This document shows positions 7,890 through 16,459 of a stretch of DNA of 64,000 bases, in pieces (positions within the stretch are counted from its first letter, which is position 1; every line of letters begins with the position of its first letter). The notes under the pieces were generated by a model. The model ran no database searches and was not told the origin of the DNA. It saw nothing but the letters and a program-made list of their open reading frames with translations. Position numbers and translations under genes: made by a program. The stretch spans positions 29,481-93,480 of the forward strand of contig CALVHH010000006.1 in NCBI GenBank assembly GCA_944327465.1. Direction: 5' to 3'. The DNA comes from an uncultured Clostridia bacterium (lineage in GTDB: Bacteria; Bacillota; Clostridia; Christensenellales; Borkfalkiaceae).

Positions 7890-9245
7890 CTAATTACAGA
7901 ACATTGCGCGGACCGCCTGTTTATCGGGCTTGCACGAGGACGTGAGAGGCACCGACGGGGCGAAAATGACGCGGGCGGGCAGCTCGTTTTTCAAGAGCAC
8001 GCCGGCGAGAGCATCTTGCAGCCCCGCTCCGTCATCGCCCTCCTTCAAAACGATGAGCGCGGCGGGCACTTCGCCCTCCCTGCGGTCGGGCAGCCCGACG
8101 ACGCAGACGTCGCGCACGCGGGGTAGCGAAAGCACCTTGCGCTCTATAGCCACGCTTGAAAGGTTGTTGCCGTTGCGGATAATTATGTCCTTTTTTCTGC
8201 CGCACACAGACAAGAAACCTTGAGCGTCGATGACGCCCAGATCGCCAGTGTGCAGCCAGCCGTCCTCTTCGGCGGCGCCCGCCGCCATGGCGGGACTTTT
8301 GACGAGTATTTCGCCGTCGGGGGCTATCGAGACCTCGTTCATGGAATATACCCTGCCCACCGTGGCGCGCCGCTTTTCGGCGGGGTCGTTGACGTCGGCG
8401 CAGGATATGCCTATGCACTCGCTCATGCCGTAGACGGGTATGAGCGTTATGCCCGTGCGGCTTTCGATGAACGAAAACTGTTCGGCGGTGCAGGGCGCGC
8501 CGCCTATGAGCCCGCAGCGCAGCGAAGTTATCTGCGGGGCGCGCTCGTGCTCGGCCATGGCGAGATACAGGCTGGGCACGCCGTTGAGGCGGGTGACGCC
8601 GTGGCGGATGATGCCGTCGATAATGCAGTCGGGCGTGACGCTTTGGGGCACGTATATGCCGTGACGGAGCACCACCGCCGTGAAGATGAGCGCCAGCCCG
8701 AACACGTGATGGATGGGAACGATGTCGATGTTGATGTCTTCGGGGATATATCCGCCTATGTACTGTGTATCCAGCGAGTTGTTGATGAAGTTGTACTGGC
8801 TGAGGTCTACGCGCTTGGGCACGCCCGTAGAGCCGCTGGTGAAGATGCTCATGGTGGGCGTAAAACTTTCGGCGACGGGCAGGAAGGCGCCGTGCGAAGG
8901 ACTGAGAAGGCATATGCTTTCGCCGTGCGCCGACAGCGTGCCGCCTTCGACTATGAAATCGAAGCCCGTTATGCCGTCGCGGGGGTCGAAGAGCACGGCG
9001 CGGGCGCCTACAAACTGCAGCGCAAAGAACGAGAGCACGGTGTGCACGGTGCGCTCGGTGCGCACAGCCACGGGCACGCCCCGCCCGACGCCCGCCGCGG
9101 CGAGGTGCGCCGCGGCGGAGCAGATGACTTTGAACGCCTGCTCTGCCGTGTAGCGCTCGCGCTCATCGAATATAAAAGTACATTCGGGGCGGGATCCGGC
9201 AAAGTCTTTGAAGTATTCGTATATGGTACGGGTACTCGGTTGCAT
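7890..9245 (-). CDS. AMP-forming acyl/amino-acid ligase (ANL superfamily)
   Basis: 451 aa. The adenylation signature is clear: phosphate-binding loop SIFTSGSTGVPK near residue 136, PIHHVFGLAL, YGMSE near residue 272, the aspartate motif WLHTGDLG near residue 330, the hinge CGRKKDIII, and a C-terminal LTSSCKPDKQAV that carries the catalytic lysine. ANL enzymes make an acyl-adenylate and pass the acyl group to CoA, a carrier protein or an amine. It lies 12 nt after the MBOAT gene, with its AAAGGA overlapping that gene's stop, as the last gene of the seven-gene operon. DltA-DltB pairs in teichoic acid D-alanylation have the same logic, but no carrier protein is visible here, so CoA is a plausible acceptor. 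Confidence 0.88.
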   Translation of the reverse strand: MQPSTRTIYEYFKDFAGSRPECTFIFDERERYTAEQAFKVICSAAAHLAAAGVGRGVPVAVRTERTVHTVLSFFALQFVGARAVLFDPRDGITGFDFIVEGGTLSAHGESICLLSPSHGAFLPVAESFTPTMSIFTSGSTGVPKRVDLSQYNFINNSLDTQYIGGYIPEDINIDIVPIHHVFGLALIFTAVVLRHGIYVPQSVTPDCIIDGIIRHGVTRLNGVPSLYLAMAEHERAPQITSLRCGLIGGAPCTAEQFSFIESRTGITLIPVYGMSECIGISCADVNDPAEKRRATVGRVYSMNEVSIAPDGEILVKSPAMAAGAAEEDGWLHTGDLGVIDAQGFLSVCGRKKDIIIRNGNNLSSVAIERKVLSLPRVRDVCVVGLPDRREGEVPAALIVLKEGDDGAGLQDALAGVLLKNELPARVIFAPSVPLTSSCKPDKQAVRAMFCN

Positions 9246-9257
9246 AAGATATATCCT

Positions 9258-10748
9258 TTAAAACTGAAAGTAAGCGAACATGCTGACATCCGAATTGGAC
9301 AGCAGCGACAGCCAGCAGAAAGCCACGGCGAGAATGCCGTAGATATATACCGACATGTTTACGGAATAGCCTACCCGCGCTTCCGCCTCGCCGAGCGGCA
9401 GACCTTCGGGCGGCTTTTCGAGCGTAAGGCGGTAGATTATGCCCATGGCGGCTATGCACGTTATGAGCATGACGAGCTGCAGCGGCGACATGCCAAGGCT
9501 TTCGAAGGCGGCGTCGAAGTATGCGGCGTCAAGGCTCCACACGCCGAACATGCGCGAAAACGCCAGCCCGACTTCGGAGACGTTCTGCGCCCTGAACGGC
9601 ACGCAGCAGAGCACGAAGAGCAGCAGCACCACGCACCTTCTTACCAACATGAATACCTCGCCGCGGGGATCTATACCCAGCTCTTTGAGCAGCGTCAGAC
9701 AGGGTTTTTTGATGAGCGTCTCTATGCAGATGAATACGCCCGCCGTCAGACCCCATATGACGAAAGTCCAGTTGGCGCCGTGCCACAGACCGCAGAGCGC
9801 AAACACTATCATCGTGTTCAAAAGCTTTCTTGCCCTGCCCTTGCGGTTGCCGCCGAGGGGGATGTAGACGTACTGCGTGAACCACTGATAGAGCGTTATG
9901 TGCCAGCGGCGGAAGAACTGCGTGAACGACGTCGAGGCGAGGGGTCTATCGAAATTTTTTGAAAGCTTTACGCCCATCAGCCGAGCCGAACCGAGGGCTA
10001 TTTCGGAATAGCCGGCGAAGTCGTTGTATATCTGGACGAGGAAGAGCGCGCTCGCCACAAAGATCGCCAAAGCGTTTGCCGAGCCGAGGTCGGCATACAC
10101 CTTGTCCACGAACATGCCGCAGAAGTCGGCTATGACGCACTTGCGGAAGAAGCCCGAAAGCAGCCACTTGCCGCCCGCCAGGAAGTCGTCCTCGCTGAGT
10201 TTGTGTTCGCTCCTGAGCTGGGGCAGCAGCGTGCCGGGTTTTTCGATGGGTCCCGCCACGAGCTGGGGAAAGTAGACGACGTACAGCGCGAAGTAGCCGA
10301 AGTGCTTTTCGGCGGGGAAGTCGCCCCTGTATACGTCGACGACGTACGAGAGCGTCTGGAAAGTGTAAAAGCTTATACCGACGGGCAGTATGACGTTGAG
10401 GAATATGTCGTCGAAGGCGGGATCGAACAGCCTGATGACGCCGACGGCGCTCTCCAACATGAAGTTGATGTATTTGAAGAATATGAGCAGCCCCAGGCAG
10501 ATGACGAGCGCCACGGCGAGCCACAGCCTGCGCAGCGCCGTCTTTTGGGTGCGCGAAATGAGTATGGACGTGACGTATGCCGTGACAGTTGTCGTCATTA
10601 TGAGCACGATGAGCCAGGCGTTCCAGCTCATGTAGAAGAAGTACGAAGCCGCGAGCAGCAGCACCCAGCGGAATTTGTGGGGCAGCAGCCAGTACAGCAG
10701 CACTACTGCGGGCAGGAATATTAAAAAGGCGAGCGAGTTGAAGTTCAT
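9258..10748 (-). CDS. AlgI-like MBOAT membrane O-acyltransferase
   Basis: 496 aa, around ten or more membrane helices. It opens with the family hallmark SLAFLIFLPAVVLLYWLLP and ASYFFYMSWN, has FFRRWHITLYQWFTQYVYIP, and the active-site histidine in CGLWHGANWTFVIWG near residue 322. AlgI/DltB-type MBOATs hand acyl groups from a cytoplasmic donor to a periplasmic or cell-surface partner, commonly an SGNH protein such as AlgX/AlgJ or DltD. Two SGNH-type proteins are encoded just upstream in the same transcript. ATGA overlap with the 82-residue protein gene and 12 nt to the ligase gene imply tight co-expression. Family is certain; alginate itself is not implied. Confidence 0.93.
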   Translation of the reverse strand: MNFNSLAFLIFLPAVVLLYWLLPHKFRWVLLLAASYFFYMSWNAWLIVLIMTTTVTAYVTSILISRTQKTALRRLWLAVALVICLGLLIFFKYINFMLESAVGVIRLFDPAFDDIFLNVILPVGISFYTFQTLSYVVDVYRGDFPAEKHFGYFALYVVYFPQLVAGPIEKPGTLLPQLRSEHKLSEDDFLAGGKWLLSGFFRKCVIADFCGMFVDKVYADLGSANALAIFVASALFLVQIYNDFAGYSEIALGSARLMGVKLSKNFDRPLASTSFTQFFRRWHITLYQWFTQYVYIPLGGNRKGRARKLLNTMIVFALCGLWHGANWTFVIWGLTAGVFICIETLIKKPCLTLLKELGIDPRGEVFMLVRRCVVLLLFVLCCVPFRAQNVSEVGLAFSRMFGVWSLDAAYFDAAFESLGMSPLQLVMLITCIAAMGIIYRLTLEKPPEGLPLGEAEARVGYSVNMSVYIYGILAVAFCWLSLLSNSDVSMFAYFQF

Positions 10749-10993
10749 TTATTGCCCCTCCCCCGCCACGCGGCAAAGGCGTTGACGGAAAAGAAGACTA
10801 TGGCTGCCAGCCCCACCTCTTCGAGCGAGGCGCCCAGCAGCAGGGCGTATGTGGAGAGAGCCACGAACATGACCGCAGAAAGCAGCGTGACGGCGAAACC
10901 CGTCTTTTTTACTATTGCGAACAGGCAGAGCGCGAGAGCCGCGGCAAAGCCGACTATAAGCAGCGGGGAATTGAATATTACGCTTTCACTCAT
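10745..10993 (-). CDS. Small two- to three-helix membrane protein of the acylation operon
   Basis: 82 aa, start ATG at 10993 with GAGGAGG ten bases upstream. It is almost wholly hydrophobic, with helices around residues 10-27, 32-52 and 57-74, and ends in a basic tail WRGRGNK. I do not recognise a family. It has no serine-phosphopantetheine motif, so it is not the missing acyl carrier. It overlaps the MBOAT start by 4 nt, which suggests it is a structural partner of the acyltransferase, comparable in size and place to the small DltX-like peptides of D-alanylation operons, though no sequence likeness is claimed. Confidence 0.7.
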   Translation of the reverse strand: MSESVIFNSPLLIVGFAAALALCLFAIVKKTGFAVTLLSAVMFVALSTYALLLGASLEEVGLAAIVFFSVNAFAAWRGRGNK

Positions 10994-11009
10994 GATGTCG
11001 TCGCCTCCT

Positions 11010-12842
11010 CTACACGCCTGCGGCGCGCAAATCTTCGATCAATCCGACGCTGCGCACTATGGCGCCGTAATCGTTCAGGTGATAGTCGGAATCGTAAAAA
11101 TATCTGCCCGGGTATATATAATCGCGGTAGTCGGATATGACCGTATAACCGTAGGGCGCGAGCAGGCTTTTGAACTTTTCATCGAACTGCCTGCCGGCTT
11201 CGTACACGTCGACGCCCGTCTGCGCGCTCGAGTTGACGGGGGCGTAGGTTATGCACACCTTTGCGCCCTTCGCCTCGGCGGCGGCATAGTAGCCGGCGAG
11301 CTTTGCTATGCCCTCCTCGGTGAGCATTTCGGGCGCGAAGTTGTACATGTCGTCGCTGTAGCTGACGTCGCGCTCGACTTCGCCGCTCTCGTCGTACGGG
11401 CGGGGATATACGAAGTCGCCGTACTCGTTGAAGCTCTCCGTTCTGCCGTCGGCATAGGTGCACTCGTCCTCGTTTTCGCGCACCACCCTGAAGTGATTGT
11501 ACGCCCTGAAGAAGAGGTCGTTTTGCGAAAAGTCGACGAGAGAGATGAGGTCGTAGTTGCCTTCGACCATTATAAACATTCTGCCGTCAAGGTAGAACGA
11601 CGACATGAGCTGGGGAGCGCTCATCTCTTCGGGCGAGTGGACCAGCACGTCGCCTTCGCCGAGGTATTCGAGCAATATCTCCATCTGGAACGCGCCGTTG
11701 ATATCGCCGTTGCAGCCCAGGTTGCACACCACATATCTGCCGTCGAAGGAGTTATCCACCATGTTGCTGTTGACGCCGTAAGCGAACGAACAGCCGGCAA
11801 ACAGCACTATCTTGGGCTTATCCTTGTTGACTATCACCCTGTCGACGAGGTCGGCATAGTAGCTGCTGTTGTTGACCGCCTGGAATGCGGGCGGTTCGGC
11901 GGCGTTGACGTGGTAGGTGACTATATTGTAGCCGAAGGCGCTTTCGTTTATGCTTTTGAGGTTGTCGAAGAAATAGAGCTCCCTGAACGCCGAATGCCCG
12001 AACGCGCCGTTTTCGACCGTGACGAGGGTATCGGGAAGGACGAGCACGGGCGAGCTTATGCTGCCGCAGGGTATGTTGGTGGTGAACGATGCCGCCACGC
12101 GGGTGACCGCGTTGCCGTCTATATATGCGGGGAGCACGAACATGTCGCCGTCGCCGCTCCCCCTGTAGCCCGTCAGCGTGACGGTGCCTTCGGGCATGAC
12201 GTCGTACAAAAGGTCGCCTTCGGGCAGCCACTGCACCCATTCGGCGTACAGAGTGACTTCGCCGCCGTCCTCCACCGTGACGCGGCTGCCCAGACCTATG
12301 TGCTTGCCGCTGCCGTCGGCGGCGGTGTTCCAGCCGAGAAGGGTGTAGCCTTCGCGCTGCAGCCCGCGGGCTGTCCAGGTGTTGGGGCGGAGATGCTCGG
12401 TGAGCGTGTAGCTTTCATTATGGCGCGAAGCGCCGTTGTACACGCCGCCGTTGTAGTCGTACACTACGGAACACTGCGTGACGGTGTGTTGGCTCTCCCT
12501 GTACACTTCTTCGGAAGTGACCACCACCCTTACGGGCGCGGTCACGGAGCGGAGGGTGAGGCGCACGTCGCCGCCGGGCAGCTCTTCGGCGGTATAGTCG
12601 CCGTAGTCGCAGCCGACGAAGGCATAGCCGTGCAGCATGTCGAGCGTGACGGTGAAGTCGCTGCCCGCCTCCACCCGCGCCGCCGCCACCGAGGGCGTAA
12701 AGAACAGGCTGTCGGCAATGCTTACGGCTACGGTGCGGGCTGTCTGAGCCTGCGGCGCGCAGCCGCAGGCGAACATGACCGCCGCGGCGGGCAGGCAGAA
12801 CAATAATTTACGCAATTTAATAGGAACGAAGTCTTTCGGCAT
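11010..12842 (-). CDS. Lipoprotein with InlB-type repeat, leucine-rich repeats and C-terminal SGNH domain
   Basis: 610 aa from the ATG at 12842. A lipoprotein signal ends in AVMFACGC. Then come a beta-rich region, one Listeria-Bacteroides (Flg_new/InlB_B) repeat with GYTLLGWNTAADGSG and LYAEW near residues 170-220, a short BspA-like LRR_5 stretch (LVLPDTLVTVENGAFGHSAF), and a C-terminal SGNH-like domain with IVLFAGCSFAYG (nucleophile-type Ser) and the Asp/His motif YDSDYHLNDYG near the end. It should sit on the outer membrane face as the acyl acceptor/transfer partner of the MBOAT. The start overlaps the upstream gene by 26 nt with a weak GGGG site; a TTG at 12815 would give a more typical short lipoprotein leader and cannot be excluded. 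Confidence 0.82.
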   Translation of the reverse strand: MPKDFVPIKLRKLLFCLPAAAVMFACGCAPQAQTARTVAVSIADSLFFTPSVAAARVEAGSDFTVTLDMLHGYAFVGCDYGDYTAEELPGGDVRLTLRSVTAPVRVVVTSEEVYRESQHTVTQCSVVYDYNGGVYNGASRHNESYTLTEHLRPNTWTARGLQREGYTLLGWNTAADGSGKHIGLGSRVTVEDGGEVTLYAEWVQWLPEGDLLYDVMPEGTVTLTGYRGSGDGDMFVLPAYIDGNAVTRVAASFTTNIPCGSISSPVLVLPDTLVTVENGAFGHSAFRELYFFDNLKSINESAFGYNIVTYHVNAAEPPAFQAVNNSSYYADLVDRVIVNKDKPKIVLFAGCSFAYGVNSNMVDNSFDGRYVVCNLGCNGDINGAFQMEILLEYLGEGDVLVHSPEEMSAPQLMSSFYLDGRMFIMVEGNYDLISLVDFSQNDLFFRAYNHFRVVRENEDECTYADGRTESFNEYGDFVYPRPYDESGEVERDVSYSDDMYNFAPEMLTEEGIAKLAGYYAAAEAKGAKVCITYAPVNSSAQTGVDVYEAGRQFDEKFKSLLAPYGYTVISDYRDYIYPGRYFYDSDYHLNDYGAIVRSVGLIEDLRAAGV

Positions 12843-14262
12843 AGCGACCCCAGAAGTAGTTGTTGGTGAACAGGCTGACGGCGCTTTCGGGAACGTATAC
12901 GTTGCACCACGCCGAAGTGCCGTTGAACAGGCCGTAGCCCACCGATATGTCGGCGGGGTCGTCGTGGGCGAGGTATATCTCCCTGAGCGACGTACAGCCA
13001 TCGAAACTGCCGTCCGAAAGGACGGAGATGTTGTCCTGAATGGTTATGCTCTCTATCACGGTGTTGCCGGCAAACACGTCGGCGTTGAAGGCGTCGATAT
13101 ATATGCCGTCCACCTGATAGGGCAGCACGAGCTCGGTCTGCGACTTGCCCTCTTCGGTAAGTCCGGTCACGGTATAGTAGCCGTCGTTCAGTTCGTAGGT
13201 GAAGTACTGCGCACAGCTGTTGTCGCCTTCGCCCTCCACTCCCTCCTGGGGGATGGCGGGTTTGTTGGGCAGTTCGCACTCCGTCTTGGTGGTGTTGCCG
13301 AGCTGATTTTTTACGTCGTTGACGAGCTGAACGGTGCGCACCGTCATGCCCGACGAATTGAGGTGGAAGTTACTGTCGTAAAACCACTCCTTTTCCATGA
13401 TATAGTCGCCGACGTCGCTGATGACGGGGATATCGAGACTGTCGGCAAGCAGGGCATAGAACGCCTGCGCGTCGCCCTGAACGGCGAGCTCGTTGACGGG
13501 GCAGAACGAATACCACGCCTGCCCGCCCCTGTGCGCCACGCGCCCGGCATAGTCGTTGACGTACGAAACGAACGAAGCCGAGACGAGCGAACTTTCGAAC
13601 GCGACGGGGTTGTTTGCGTCGTAGCCTTCGGGCATGGCGTTCTGCGGGCGGGAATAATTTTTTAAATCGCAGTTGGCATCGAACGAAGCCGAAGCATACA
13701 CGCCGCTGCCCTGCGCGGGCTGACCGCTGTCGGCATACTTGAGTTTTTCGGACACATACCCCGCATACGCGCCGGCGAGCGCACCCTGCTCGTCGCCGCC
13801 GAAGGCAAAGAACGCCGACATGTCGCCGTCGAGCGCGTACCACGCCTCCTGCGCGGAGAAGTACGTCGACATGGGCTGGGCGGCAGTTTCGGGAATTAGT
13901 ACGACTATGTCGCCCTCATCGACCTCGGAGAGGGCGAGCTCTGCCATCATCTTTGTGCCGAGCGAGCCGTACAGCCCGAAGTTGCACACGGTGTAGTCGA
14001 GCCCGCCCGCCCTGAGCAGCTCTTCGGCGAGGGCGCTGTCCACGCCGAAGGGGATATTGGAGTTGCCGACGATTATTATCTTTTTGCCCTGCGCCGAAGT
14101 GAGCTTTTCATACATGGGCGCGAACGCGCCGTACCACGTTTCGGTATACTGCGCGGGCAGGAGCACGCCCGTCAAAAATATGGTCAGAAAGGGCGTTATG
14201 CAGCAGACGAATACCGTGAGCACGCTCAGAATAATTGTTCTAATGCGTTTACTTTTGTTCAT
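12817..14262 (-). CDS. Membrane-anchored SGNH-type protein with C-terminal leucine-rich repeats
   Basis: 481 aa. An N-terminal anchor (residues about 8-35, IILSVLTVFVCCITPFLTIF) is followed directly by an SGNH/DltD-AlgX-like domain: IIIVGNSNIPFG (Ser block near residue 66) and EWFYDSNFHLNSSG (Asp and His block near residue 300). Residues about 340-470 are BspA-like LRR_5 repeats (GSFDGCTSLREIYLA). The same two domain types occur in the next gene in reverse order. Extracytoplasmic location and the MBOAT downstream suggest acyl transfer to a surface glycan or protein, with the repeats binding the target. It starts 1 nt after the stop of the LytTR regulator, so regulators and effectors share one transcript. 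Confidence 0.85.
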   Translation of the reverse strand: MNKSKRIRTIILSVLTVFVCCITPFLTIFLTGVLLPAQYTETWYGAFAPMYEKLTSAQGKKIIIVGNSNIPFGVDSALAEELLRAGGLDYTVCNFGLYGSLGTKMMAELALSEVDEGDIVVLIPETAAQPMSTYFSAQEAWYALDGDMSAFFAFGGDEQGALAGAYAGYVSEKLKYADSGQPAQGSGVYASASFDANCDLKNYSRPQNAMPEGYDANNPVAFESSLVSASFVSYVNDYAGRVAHRGGQAWYSFCPVNELAVQGDAQAFYALLADSLDIPVISDVGDYIMEKEWFYDSNFHLNSSGMTVRTVQLVNDVKNQLGNTTKTECELPNKPAIPQEGVEGEGDNSCAQYFTYELNDGYYTVTGLTEEGKSQTELVLPYQVDGIYIDAFNADVFAGNTVIESITIQDNISVLSDGSFDGCTSLREIYLAHDDPADISVGYGLFNGTSAWCNVYVPESAVSLFTNNYFWGRYAERLRSY

Positions 14263-14263
14263 A

Positions 14264-15028
14264 TCAGTTTGTGAACAGCACCGCGCCCGTCTTGCGCAGA
14301 TACTTTAAATACTGTGCCTTTATGTCCTGTATTTTGTTGCGGCTGACGCCCACCACCTTGCCGTCGGTCAGCGTTATGCCCTTGGCGTCTATGCGCGCCA
14401 TGTACTTGTAGTTGACAAGGTAGCCCTTGTGCGTGCGCACTATGTCGTAGCCGCACAGCTTTTCTTCGAGCTCGTCCATGGTCATGCGGATATCTATCTC
14501 CTCGCCGTCCGCCATGTATATGAACTGGTGGTCCCTTAAGCTTTCGATGTAGACTATTTCGGTGACCTTGAGCTTGCGGGTGACCGAGTTGTTGTTGGTC
14601 TTTACGGCGAGGTAGTTGTTGGTGTCGTTTTTGGTGACGATATAGTTGCGCAGCGTATCGACGAGGTCGGCAAAGAAGTTGTTCTTGCGGATGAAGCCGA
14701 AGGGGCGGACGGAGAAGGTTTCGAACACCCTGTCCTCGCGATTGGATACGAATATTATGTCCGTTTCGGGGCTGTTTTCCTTTATTGCCTTGCCCAAATC
14801 AATGCCGCTGAGCTTGGGCATGTCGATATCGAGGCAGATAAGGTCGTAATTTATGCGCCTTTCCCCCTCGCCGGGATTTGTTATGTGCTGATAGAGTTTT
14901 ACGGGAGAGAGATACTTTGCGCCCGAAACTTCTATTCCGCAGCGGCGGAATATGTTGCTTACCCTGGAAAACACGGCGTCGCAGACTATTTCGTCGTCAT
15001 CGCAGACTGCAAAATTAATTTTTTCCAT
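14264..15028 (-). CDS. LytTR-family (AgrA-like) response regulator
   Basis: 254 aa. Receiver domain, residues 1-125: acidic pocket CDDDE at residues 9-13, phosphoacceptor Asp in LICLDIDMP near residue 66, and the conserved Lys in FGFIRKNN near residue 115. LytTR DNA-binding domain, residues about 140-250: IVYIESLRDHQFIYM and the conserved HKGYLVNYKYM. These activators bind pairs of 9-bp repeats upstream of promoters. The start overlaps the kinase gene by 14 nt and an AAAAGGAAC site precedes it. As it is cotranscribed with the acylation genes it probably activates its own operon. Confidence 0.93.
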   Translation of the reverse strand: MEKINFAVCDDDEIVCDAVFSRVSNIFRRCGIEVSGAKYLSPVKLYQHITNPGEGERRINYDLICLDIDMPKLSGIDLGKAIKENSPETDIIFVSNREDRVFETFSVRPFGFIRKNNFFADLVDTLRNYIVTKNDTNNYLAVKTNNNSVTRKLKVTEIVYIESLRDHQFIYMADGEEIDIRMTMDELEEKLCGYDIVRTHKGYLVNYKYMARIDAKGITLTDGKVVGVSRNKIQDIKAQYLKYLRKTGAVLFTN

Positions 15029-16364
15029 TGTTCTGTTCCTTTTGCATATCGAGCATTACTTCGGCGATAAATTCGTCGCCTTCGATGGAATAATTGACAT
15101 ATCCGTTATATTTTTCGACTATCCTTTTTATTATCCTGTGCCCGTAGCCATGGCGACGGGCGTCGTCCTTGGTGGTTATGAGCATTTTGAGCCTGCCCCT
15201 GTCGACGTCCTTGGAGATGACGTTGACGACGCAGATGACGAGATAGTTGCCGCGCACGCTGATGCTGAGGTCGACAATGCGGTCGCCTTCGGTCTTGACG
15301 ACCGCCTCCATGGCGTTATCGAGCAGGTTGACGAGCACGCGGCAGAGGTCGTTGACCGTGACGGGCAGCTCGGCGGGCACGTCGATTTTGCTGATTATCT
15401 GGATATGGTTGGAGGCGGCTTTGAGCGTTTCGAGGTTCATTATCGAATTTATCGCCGCGTTGCCGCAGTCGGTGAAGTGCGGAAAGCCGGTAAATTCCTT
15501 TTTCATGTTCTTGAAGTACTCTGCCATGTCGTCGTACCTGCCCTCCTTGAGCATGACGTCCATGACGAGATACTGGTTCTTTATGTCGTGCCTGAGTTCG
15601 CGCATCTCCTCATCGAGCTGTTCGGAGACGGAGAGCATCTTCATATCCGCTTCCATCAGCTTTTTATCGACGGCGAGCACCACCTTTTCGTTGTGTTCGG
15701 TGCAGTAGTAATAGGTGATTATGTACACAGCCACGGTGATTATGTATATGTAAGCCAGCATGTAGCACGCGCCCGTATCGGGGCGCATGCCGTCGTTTAT
15801 GCTGTTCAATATTATCTTTACGTCGAGCACCGTCGAGCAAAACGAAACTACCAGAATGCCCAGCACCGAAGTTGCGGGGATATCTTCGAAGCGGCGGATG
15901 GAGCGCAAGCGCATGAGCACCGCAAAGGCGACGATGAGCACGTCGCCGAAGATGCCGTACAGCAGCGAGTCGAGATTGGGGCGGACGCCGAAGCTGTTGA
16001 AGAGCTGCTTTGAAAATTCAGCCATTATTATAGCCGTTACAAACACGGTTGCGCCCATGACAAGGCGGCTCTTGAGCCTGTACTTGCTGAAGAAAATCAC
16101 ATAGATGACGACCGTAAAAAAGTGGGCGAGCGGGAAATTTATGCCCGCTAAAAAAGATAGATAGTGCGATAAATAAAAGAGCAGCCAGTTGAGTATCGTT
16201 TCCACGGCAAAGACGGCAACGACTTCTATGCCGCTGCGCAGAAGCTTGCGCTTTGTTGTGCCCAGCTCGCCGAGCACGAGCACTATGGAAACAGATACAG
16301 CAAGAAGCTGCAGCGCGTTCACCCAATCGAAGACGAACGTGAAGTAAGTAAATAATCCGTCCAT
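15015..16364 (-). CDS. AgrC-like sensor histidine kinase (GHKL, six to seven membrane helices)
   Basis: 449 aa from the ATG at 16364, chosen because AAGGGGA lies seven bases upstream; the reading frame is open further but only from a TTG. Residues about 5-225 contain six or seven membrane helices as in AgrC-type peptide receptors. The cytoplasmic part has the phospho-accepting His in MRELRHDIKNQY near residue 272 and a GHKL ATPase: N box NLLDNAMEAV and G box RHGYGHRIIKRI. Such kinases usually sense secreted peptides, but no agrD-like propeptide or agrB protease is seen nearby, so the ligand is unknown. First gene of the acylation operon, behind a structured leader. Confidence 0.92.
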   Translation of the reverse strand: MDGLFTYFTFVFDWVNALQLLAVSVSIVLVLGELGTTKRKLLRSGIEVVAVFAVETILNWLLFYLSHYLSFLAGINFPLAHFFTVVIYVIFFSKYRLKSRLVMGATVFVTAIIMAEFSKQLFNSFGVRPNLDSLLYGIFGDVLIVAFAVLMRLRSIRRFEDIPATSVLGILVVSFCSTVLDVKIILNSINDGMRPDTGACYMLAYIYIITVAVYIITYYYCTEHNEKVVLAVDKKLMEADMKMLSVSEQLDEEMRELRHDIKNQYLVMDVMLKEGRYDDMAEYFKNMKKEFTGFPHFTDCGNAAINSIMNLETLKAASNHIQIISKIDVPAELPVTVNDLCRVLVNLLDNAMEAVVKTEGDRIVDLSISVRGNYLVICVVNVISKDVDRGRLKMLITTKDDARRHGYGHRIIKRIVEKYNGYVNYSIEGDEFIAEVMLDMQKEQNNGKN

Positions 16365-16453
16365 TGTATTTCCCCTTGTAAACAAACATCAGGCAATCAA
16401 GATATTTTGTTCTTTGCCTGCGGCAAAGAACAAGGGGATATCCCCTTGTTTAC
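16365..16453 (-). promoter_or_regulatory. Structured 5' leader of the acylation operon, possible translational switch
   Basis: Read on the minus strand, the leader holds an upstream copy of ACAAGGGGA (16441-16449), its complement TCCCCTTGT (16430-16438), a 12-bp hairpin TTGTTCTTTGCC / GGCAAAGAACAA (16407-16433) and then ACAAGGGGA again as the ribosome binding site of the kinase (16371-16379). The single TCCCCTTGT can pair with either ACAAGGGGA copy, and part of it also lies in the hairpin, so at least three structures exclude each other. That is the layout of an RNA switch controlling translation start. No known riboswitch class is recognised. Confidence 0.5.
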
Positions 16454-16459
16454 GCCTTA

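Noticed and set aside
8220-9962. Long plus-strand open frame of 580 codons opposite the ligase and MBOAT genes
   Set aside because: It has no domain pattern and lies antisense to two clear genes; long shadow frames are common in GC-rich DNA. The same applies to long plus-strand frames opposite the GH3 genes at 16.8-19.2 and 21.3-23.8 kb.
10745-10993. Acyl carrier protein
   Set aside because: The protein is hydrophobic with two to three membrane helices and lacks a DSL-type phosphopantetheine site.
10752-12806. Plus-strand frame of 684 codons
   Set aside because: Antisense to the SGNH/LRR lipoprotein, composition typical of a shadow frame (His, Arg, Val rich), no start signals.
7890-16364. 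Classical dlt D-alanylation operon
   Set aside because: There is no dltC, the MBOAT is closer to AlgI by its motifs, and the SGNH proteins carry leucine-rich repeats unlike DltD.
14264-16364. Complete agr quorum-sensing system
   Set aside because: No agrB-like protease or agrD propeptide gene is present around the kinase and regulator.
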